Position numbers and translations under genes: made by a program
Notes under the pieces: generated by a model
Told to the model about the DNA's origin: nothing
Seen by the model: only the letters and a program-made list of their open reading frames with translations
Databases searched by the model: none
Source: Canna indica
Lineage: Eukaryota > Streptophyta > Magnoliopsida > Zingiberales > Cannaceae
Length of the DNA: 64,000 nucleotides
Assembly (NCBI GenBank): GCA_034359265.1
Contig: CP136892.1
Coordinates: forward strand, 11,890,501 to 11,954,500
Direction: 5' to 3'
Part shown: positions 57,672 to 64,000 of the stretch, piece by piece
How positions within the stretch are numbered: position 1 is the stretch's first letter
How the letters are laid out: every line of letters begins with the position of its first letter

Positions 57672-58177
57672 GGATAATGACCTAAATATATCATTTGTGG
57701 TCAATTTTAAAATATTACCAAATTGTATTCCAAACTTTGACATTTGTCTCAATTACATTCTTTCGTCAACAACATCGTTAAGATGATGACGTGACGCTCT
57801 AACGTGGATTAAAATAATATTTTTTATTTTAAAAATATAAAAATTTACTTTAATTTATATCAAATAATATAAAATAATATTTTATATTTTATATTAAAGA
57901 ATCATTCTGAGCCATGTCGATGGTGAACATAGAGTGATTTTTCAATATAAAATATAAAATAATATTTTATATTATTTAATATAAATTGACATGATTTTTT
58001 AATATTTTAATCCACGTTAGAACGCTACATCATCGCCTTAACGGTGCTGCTGACAGTGAGTTAACGGGAGGATGTAATTGAAACAAATATCAAAGTTCGG
58101 GATACAATTTGATAATATTTTTGAATTGACCATAAATAAGATAATGTGTATAGTTCAGGATATATTTAGGTAGTTAC
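57672..58177. mobile_element. Long-TIR foldback MITE, copy B
   Basis: Same element as 20,422-20,984, slightly shortened near both termini. Confidence 0.72.
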
Positions 58178-59590
58178 ACTTTTTTGTATTGAAACTATGA
58201 TGGTGAGAAGGAGATGTCGGAGAGAAAAAGCGTAGACGGTGAGGAGAAAATTGACATCCCTATCTATTAGAATCAAATATAAAAATAAATAGATTAATTT
58301 ACAATTTAGCTTTTAAATTAAGATTATTTTAATTTTAAATTTATTTCTTAATTTTAATTTTCTTCTAATTTATTGTTCGCGCGGGAGTTATACTAGTTTT
58401 TTTAATAATAAAAATAAAAAACCACAATAAATAATCATACTAAAATTCAAATCCTAAATCTCTAAGCAACGTTCAATATGTTACCACCAACTATACTACC
58501 CACAATTGACTGGTGTTATACTAGTTCATATTAATATAAGTGTGTTTGAGAATAAATGAATTATTGACAATCCATGAAATCAAGGTTCATTAAGAGCATG
58601 ATTATTGCATATTTCGTGAACCAATCATTTTAATGAAATTAGATTTCAAAACATTAAATGCATTAACCACAAATTTCTAGGCCCAAGAGGAATGAGCAGA
58701 AGGACAATGTGTGAAAAATTTAACTCGTGATATTTAGTCATAACCAATCTAACTCACAGAGAATGATCATTATTGAGGTAAGCCAGTAGCCTTTTTAGCA
58801 TGTAAAACAACACTTCAAAGATAAATATAATGAACACCAAGATCACCCAAGTTCTTGGCCAAAGTAATAACTTCTCATTTAACAAAATGTATATATTGTT
58901 TTCTCTAGACTATTCTTCATGATTTTATTAATTTTTTCGAGACGAGCTGCATAAAACCATGAAATAGTTAAAGGCTTAAAGCATGGATAGGAATTGCATT
59001 CCGAAATGAATTAATGAGTATTATTTTTCTAGTTTGAGATAGATAATTAATGTGTCATTTACCCACTTTATTTTTGATCTGGTCGTTGATACTTCGGTGG
59101 ATATTCAGAGGAGCTCTTATGTGAGTAGGCTTGGTAAATTTCAACCTGACCTGATAGTTCGGCACGGGCCTGCCACTATAAAATCGTGCTCGGCCCAACC
59201 CTTACTGTGTCGGGCCATTATCGGCCCAACCCGATAAGGCCCAAAAAGTTATCGGGTCATGTCGAGCCAAGCGATGTAGGCTCGACCTCATAGTTTGATA
59301 AGAAATTTTATTTTAAAAAACTCATTAATAATTCAAGACATCGGGCTATCGACCCGATGTATTATGCTTCAATTATTTTTTTCTTTTCACGTGCTAACGA
59401 GTAGTGCCCTGTCGGTTTGTTTATTTTATGTACGTGTCGTGCTGGGGCTGGGTCTCATGCCCGAACTTTTATCTGTCAGACTAGGCCGAACATGAGTTTT
59501 GTTTGGGTCGGGCTGGCCCAACCCAGTAATACCCACGATTTTTCTAACATAAATTAATTTGATTTTAGCGAGGAAATTTGGATGCACATC
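58178..59590. repeat. Shared non-coding block, copy B of 20,985-22,247
   Basis: Collinear with unit 1 except for the SINE at 58,399. Contains the GGCCCGATAAGG-rich MITE-like patch from 59,128. No gene. Confidence 0.7.
58399..58514 (-). mobile_element. Short tRNA-derived SINE with target duplication
   Basis: Flanked by GTTATACTAGTT on both sides (58,387-58,398 and 58,515-58,526). Unit 1 has a single copy, GTTATATTAGTT near 21,200, with no insertion. On the reverse strand it starts ACCAGTCAATTGTGGG, has an A-box-like TAGTATAGTTGGTGG and a B-box-like GGATTTGAATTTT, and ends in an A/T-rich tail next to the target copy. Length about 116 bp. Confidence 0.8.
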
Positions 59591-59860
59591 CGAGCGGGCC
59601 GGGGACAATGCCGGATGATGTGATTTAAGATAAGGCCTTTTGTGCGCTTATAGTTTTCTAATTTTTAGATGTATTGGTAGGTGGGAATCAGGTGAAGTTC
59701 GAATCGAGTCCGATGGTTCAATCGGAACCCGATTTGGGTGAAATTTGATCGAGTTGAGTGGGGAAACAAGTTCAACTTAATTAAGTTAGGAACATATTAG
59801 TAATTTTTTTAAAAAATATAATAATATATCTTGGGACTATAGACTGTTAGGGTGGCACAC
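59591..59860. other. Extra segment of unit 3
   Basis: About 265 bp with no counterpart in unit 1, where TTTGGATGCG joins directly to CATCCCAAGAAGA. It holds GAATCGAGTCCGATGG-type motifs and no gene. Confidence 0.5.
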
Positions 59861-59899
59861 ATCCCAAGAAGATGAGGGCGATGAGTAAAAGGGGAGGAG

Positions 59900-61215
59900 A
59901 GCCCTTATTGGTATATAAGGCAACATCGTGTTAAAGAAAAATTGGACTACATCCACTCTGACCTCTAAGGGCCCTCACCGGTTGAATCTAAAGGAGAAGC
60001 TCGATACATGCTCACATTTATTAATGATTACTCTAGGAATGTATGAGCTTATTTTATTAAAAATAAATCTGATGTCTTCTCTAAATTTTAGTCCTGGAAG
60101 GCAATGATCGAGAAGCAAATCGATAGATATGTTCTGACCCTACGAACCGAAATGGCCTAGAATTTTACAGTGGAGAATTTAAAGATTTTTGCTCCAGGAA
60201 AGGGATCATACGACATCACACAATACCCCACACACTTCAGCAGAACAGAGTAGCAGAAAGGATGAACCTCACTATCATTGAAAGAGTACGATATATGCTT
60301 TCTAATGCTAACTTTTCTAAAAATTTTGGGCAGAGGCTGCATCCATCACTTGTTACCTAATAAATCAATCTCCGTCTTCATCACTTGAATTCGGACGCTT
60401 GAGGAAAAAGGGACCGGGTTGCTAGCTTCTTATGATCATCTTAAATTTTTTTGGGAGCACTGTCTATGTTAGGGTAAATGAAGGAAAATTATAACATAGA
60501 TCAAAGAAGTGTATTTTCTTAGGATACCATAGTGGAGTGAAAGGTTATAAAATTATTTAGTACATGTGGTGTCTAAATAATTGTAAAGTAGAAATTCATA
60601 GAGATATAATATTTGATGAACAAATACTATTGAAAATGAAAAATGAGGACAAAGAAGAAGACTCTGAGGAACCTATATCTCTCGTGCCACAAGAAGAAAC
60701 ACCACCTCAACCAAGATTTCTGATTTCATACACATGCGCCTCGACCATCTTCCACAGAAGCCAATGACATTGCTTCATTAGAACAGACCACTGAAGAAAC
60801 TAAAGAACATGTTCAGGTCTAGGAGGAGCCACATCGGGTCGTGGAGGAGAATCCTTATTCCATCACCCTCAATTGACCTAGGCGAGCATCACGTCCTAAT
60901 CCTATGTATGAAAATGTTACTACTTATGCTATAGTTGTGGCTGAAGAAACATCGTGCACTAAAGAACCAACCTCTTATAAATAAGCTCTAAATCAAACAG
61001 ATTTAAGAAAGTGGCATGAATCTATGACAGAAGAATTCAAGTCTTTGCAGAAAAATAATACTTGAGAACTTGTGAAGCCTCCTCCACACAAGAAGCTTGT
61101 TTGGTGCAAGTGGATCTACAAACTCAAAAAAGACAGTATTTATAAAGCTCGGCTTGTGGCAAAATGATACAGTCAAAAGGAAGGTTTAGGCTATAAAGAA
61201 TATTCATGATTTGCT
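59900..61215 (+). pseudogene. Ty1/copia pol fragment, copy B
   Basis: Same truncated piece as 22,290-23,610: integrase with DYIHSDL, a NRVAERM segment, KKCIFLGY spacer, and RT start with NNT (Trp codon now TGA), KLVWCKWIYKLK and the LVAK region. More stops and frameshifts than copy A, for example a one-base loss in the TDNGLEF block. Confidence 0.9.
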
Positions 61216-61544
61216 CTATTTGAGAATCATTTGAAGGTTGTCGGAAGAGATGGTCACATGAATCTAAGACATGACTAAGTAGTCAATGTGCAACCACTTC
61301 AGGTAAGCGGGATTTTTTTTTGTTTATAGAATTTTAGGCGTTTGTAAGGGCCAACTTCCACCCTTACAACTTCCACAAAGGTGGAGCCTCTAGCTGCCTA
61401 GTTAAGCAACTCACGAAGTTATAAAACTCGAGATGACAAATCTACATGTTTTGAAACCTGAACGACCGATTGGGAAGATGAACAAATGAACGACACCAAT
61501 AGAGTAGCATGATTAGAATATTGTCTAGATAAATGGGTAGGAGG

Positions 61545-61992
61545 CGTTTGGTATGCAATAATTTATTTACATTTACAGGTAATCTGACTTTTAAATTCTC
61601 AAGGTCCACACATTACCATATTTGGTTTGGACACTTTATCAGTAATTCAGACTACCTCAGTAATCCACATATCACCAAAGTGATGATGTGGATAGCCCCC
61701 TTGGGAGGTGGGTACGTGGATTATCATCCCCTATGATAATCCTAAATTCCAACATTGTCATTCTCTTTCGTACTTTCTTCTCCATGCAAAACACCACCAA
61801 ATTTTGATAAGAGTTTTTTTGTAATTTTTTGTGAAATAAAAAATAAAAAATTAGATTACCATCTATTTATGTTGATTAAACATATCAAACATGGTAATAT
61901 TATATACCAATAAGTATGATCACAATTTATTTTATGGTAAAGTGGATTAATTACCATTGTAACATTACTAGCAATGTACCAAAGACAATCTT
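61545..61992. mobile_element. Tourist-like MITE, copy B, putative
   Basis: Copy of 23,906-24,372; begins GGCGTTTGGTATGCAATAAT and ends near CTAGCAATGTACCAAAGAC. Confidence 0.5.
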
Positions 61993-63300
61993 AGTATACT
62001 GAAATTGTTGAAGTCAGTCAATGTTATATATATATAAAGACCGATCCAATCTTGCAAATATAGAAGCAATTCCTAGCTCGTGAGTCCACAATGTGAAAAG
62101 CTTAGCACCTTTTATATAGTTTGTTACACACATGCGGTCTCCTATGACATCAAGGTTCACCGGGCGCAGTTGTCCCTATGGCTACCTTGTTACGAACGAT
62201 GAAGAGAAAAATCCCAAAACACTGCTAGGGGAGAAATCACGCGTACAACTTATGCATAGGGAGTCAATGTGGTACACTTAATGTGCACATCACCCACTTT
62301 GAAAACTCAAAGATCAAGAGTGATTGAAATATTATGTTTGATATTTGAGAAGTTAAACACTAGATGAACATATAGTACATAATGAGAAAGAGATGAGAGG
62401 AAATATATACACGTTAATATGTAAATCTTGAGAGAAAGAGAGAATGAGTAGAGGTGAGCGGGGTCCGGATATCCTGTAATTTAATTTTTATGATATTCGA
62501 ACTTTATCATGTATAAAACCGGTTCTCAGGTTTTGGACCCGGATCCTATTATGTTGGAATATGAAATCATACCTATCAGAAATCACATGTTCCGGCTCCG
62601 ATTTCGAGTATCCTATTGGAATCATTTTTTTATGTTTGTATTTTTTTTTATATAATGTTGAATAATGATTAGCCATTAATATAATAATTTCCGAACCACT
62701 GCTTGAACAAACAAAGATAATAACTCTTTCGTAAAGAGGAGATGACTTATTTTATTCCTCTTCTATGTCCAAATTTCTTTTCAATTGTAGTTTATTTATC
62801 AATAGAGCAACTTAATGATCCCTAGTTTTAAATCCAAATAATGCTTTCCTTCAAGGAAGCTATTTTTTTGAAGCTATGAATTGTTGCCATGACGGTTGGT
62901 TAGTCATGCATGGTAATTTCAAAATTGATGAAATTAGGAAGAGTGAGAACAAAAGCTGATGATGAAAATTTATGGAACGATGATTATTTAGTTTTTTCTA
63001 TTATTAGATGATTCACATGATCTGGGAACTTAGGTCAACCTGCAAGGTTTGATTCGATTTCGAGTGCTCGTGATAATAAAATTAAAATTTAATCGATTTT
63101 AATTAATTTTTTAATTTATTATTCGGATATGTCTGAATTTAATTTGACCGGAACTTACCTACAATCGATTTCAATTTTACTCTATCCATGCACACTCTTT
63201 AGGAATAGAATGAGTGAAAATATATCCACGTTAATATGAAATTCTCTCTAGATTCTATGCTTTATAAAGACATACTCGAACTTTCGCAACCATGCCCAAA
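61993..63300. other. Non-coding block upstream of the unrecognised gene, copy 3
   Basis: Matches 24,373-25,690. No gene. MITE-like patch from 62,453. Confidence 0.5.
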
Positions 63301-63568
63301 TGGACACGTGACAGATATCTGTGTGTGTGGGGAGAGAGAGAGAGCACAATCGATTAAAAAATAAATATACGCTCGTTTCGAAGAGAGCGAAAGCTTGGCC
63401 GTGGCGGCTGCACATTCCTCCTCCACTTCTACTCCGCTGCTTTTGCCCTTCAAAACCCCAATCCCCACCCCCCCCCTCCAAAAACCCTAATCTTCGATCC
63501 GCTCCCAAGTTCAAACCCTAGCCTTCTAGCGCGGGAGGAGGTGAAGGGGGGTCGAGCGTGCCGAAGCA
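63301..63568 (+). promoter_or_regulatory. Probable promoter and leader of the unrecognised gene, copy 3
   Basis: GAGAGAGAGAG run at 63,333, AAACCCTA boxes at about 63,483 and 63,514, then the same G-rich leader as in copy 1. Confidence 0.5.
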
Positions 63569-63954
63569 ATGGAGGCTCCACTAGGGCAGAAGCAACGCCT
63601 GCCGTACGAATTCCCCTCAGTCACGCTCTCCGACCTCTCCTCCCCTGCTTCCCCCGCCAACTCCGCCTCCGCCTACTTCACTTTCGACAAATCTGACAGC
63701 CCTCGTCTCCGGCTCCACCAACCTAGCTCGCCTGCCCCCGTTTTTGATCTCGATCCCCGGAAGATTCAGGTTTTGTTGATTGTTCCCCTTTCCTTTTGCT
63801 CTCATTTGTCGGAAGTTCTTGTCATGGAGAATGTGGTTGATGTTGTCCCAATGCTCCTCCTTTTTCCGGTTGGTTCTTTGTCCAGATCTTCAAGTTGGGC
63901 CCTCTGGAGTTGCTATGCGTGAGTGAGGAAACGGGAGACGATGAATCGGAAGAG
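63569..63954 (+). CDS. Unrecognised plant gene, exons 1-2, copy 3 (continues past window)
   Basis: Exon 1 63,569-63,769 (67 codons, MEAPLGQKQRLPYEFPSV to DLDPRKIQ), intron 63,770-63,885 with GT-AG ends, exon 2 63,886-63,954 (IFKLGPLELLCVSEETGDDE). Both open, and the donor after exon 2 is intact. It differs from copy 1 at a Tyr/Asp in exon 1 and at KLGP versus KFGH in exon 2, where it agrees with copy 2, so it is probably closest to the ancestral sequence. Whether the downstream exons survive lies beyond the window. Family unknown. Confidence 0.65.
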
Positions 63955-64000
63955 GTCTTGTTAATTTGATCCAAGCTTCCACTTCAAAGATAATGCGTCA

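Noticed and set aside
1..64000. CRISPR arrays, bacterial operons, phage modules
   Set aside because: None seen; introns, plant TEs and gene families show nuclear plant DNA. Regular repeats here are satellites and MITEs.

Overview
The window is nuclear DNA of a flowering plant, AT-rich and dominated by transposable elements. The evidence is plant-type GT-AG introns, a RALF peptide gene, plant prefoldin and nuclear poly(A)-binding protein sequences, copia, CACTA, hAT, Helitron and PIF/Harbinger-like elements, and promoters with AAACCCTAA-type boxes and TATATATA. The very GC-rich RALF coding sequence leans towards a monocot; this is a weak inference. I cannot name the species.

Large-scale layout. 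Three direct, largely collinear copies of one ancestral segment lie head to tail: unit 1 (about 120-26,690), unit 2 (about 26,690-40,130, heavily deleted) and unit 3 (about 40,135 to the window end). Bases 1-120 are the end of a preceding unit and match 40,013-40,133. Anchor pairs: 655 with 30,247 and 40,141; 2,800 with 42,180; 8,200 with 45,800; 9,846 with 32,455; 10,107 with 47,552; 13,205 with 33,653 and 50,675; 20,133 with 57,384; 22,250 with 59,862; 25,944 with 36,698 and 63,569. The offset between units 1 and 3 drifts between about 37 and 40 kb because each copy has its own insertions and deletions.

Unit 1: a decayed CACTA transposase with a nested hAT MITE (2,790-6,290); tRNA-Asn-derived and 122-bp tandem repeats (8,044-8,750); an intact RALF gene (8,953-9,288); a hAT MITE with perfect 8-bp target duplication (12,689-13,201); a reverse-oriented LTR element holding only a gag-like gene (13,443-20,132); a copia pol fragment (22,290-23,610); and the first exons of an unrecognised gene (25,944). 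Unit 2: a 3.0-kb element with terminal inverted repeats that carries an intact prefoldin subunit 2 gene (27,231-30,243); a broken RPA1-like gene (34,010-36,100); and the longest copy of the unrecognised gene (36,698-37,655). Unit 3: a second CACTA copy, a RALF remnant cut after about 20 bases of coding sequence, an RPA-like exon pair followed by a Helitron Rep/helicase pseudogene, a two-exon fragment of nuclear poly(A)-binding protein, a short SINE with its empty site in unit 1, and a third start of the unrecognised gene.

Only two conserved host genes look intact within the window: RALF and prefoldin subunit 2. Two copies of the unrecognised gene have clean first and second exons, but one loses its 3' part and the other runs off the window. 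Nearly everything else is mobile-element sequence in various stages of decay. Because insertions can be compared between units, several have directly visible empty sites and can be dated relative to the duplications.
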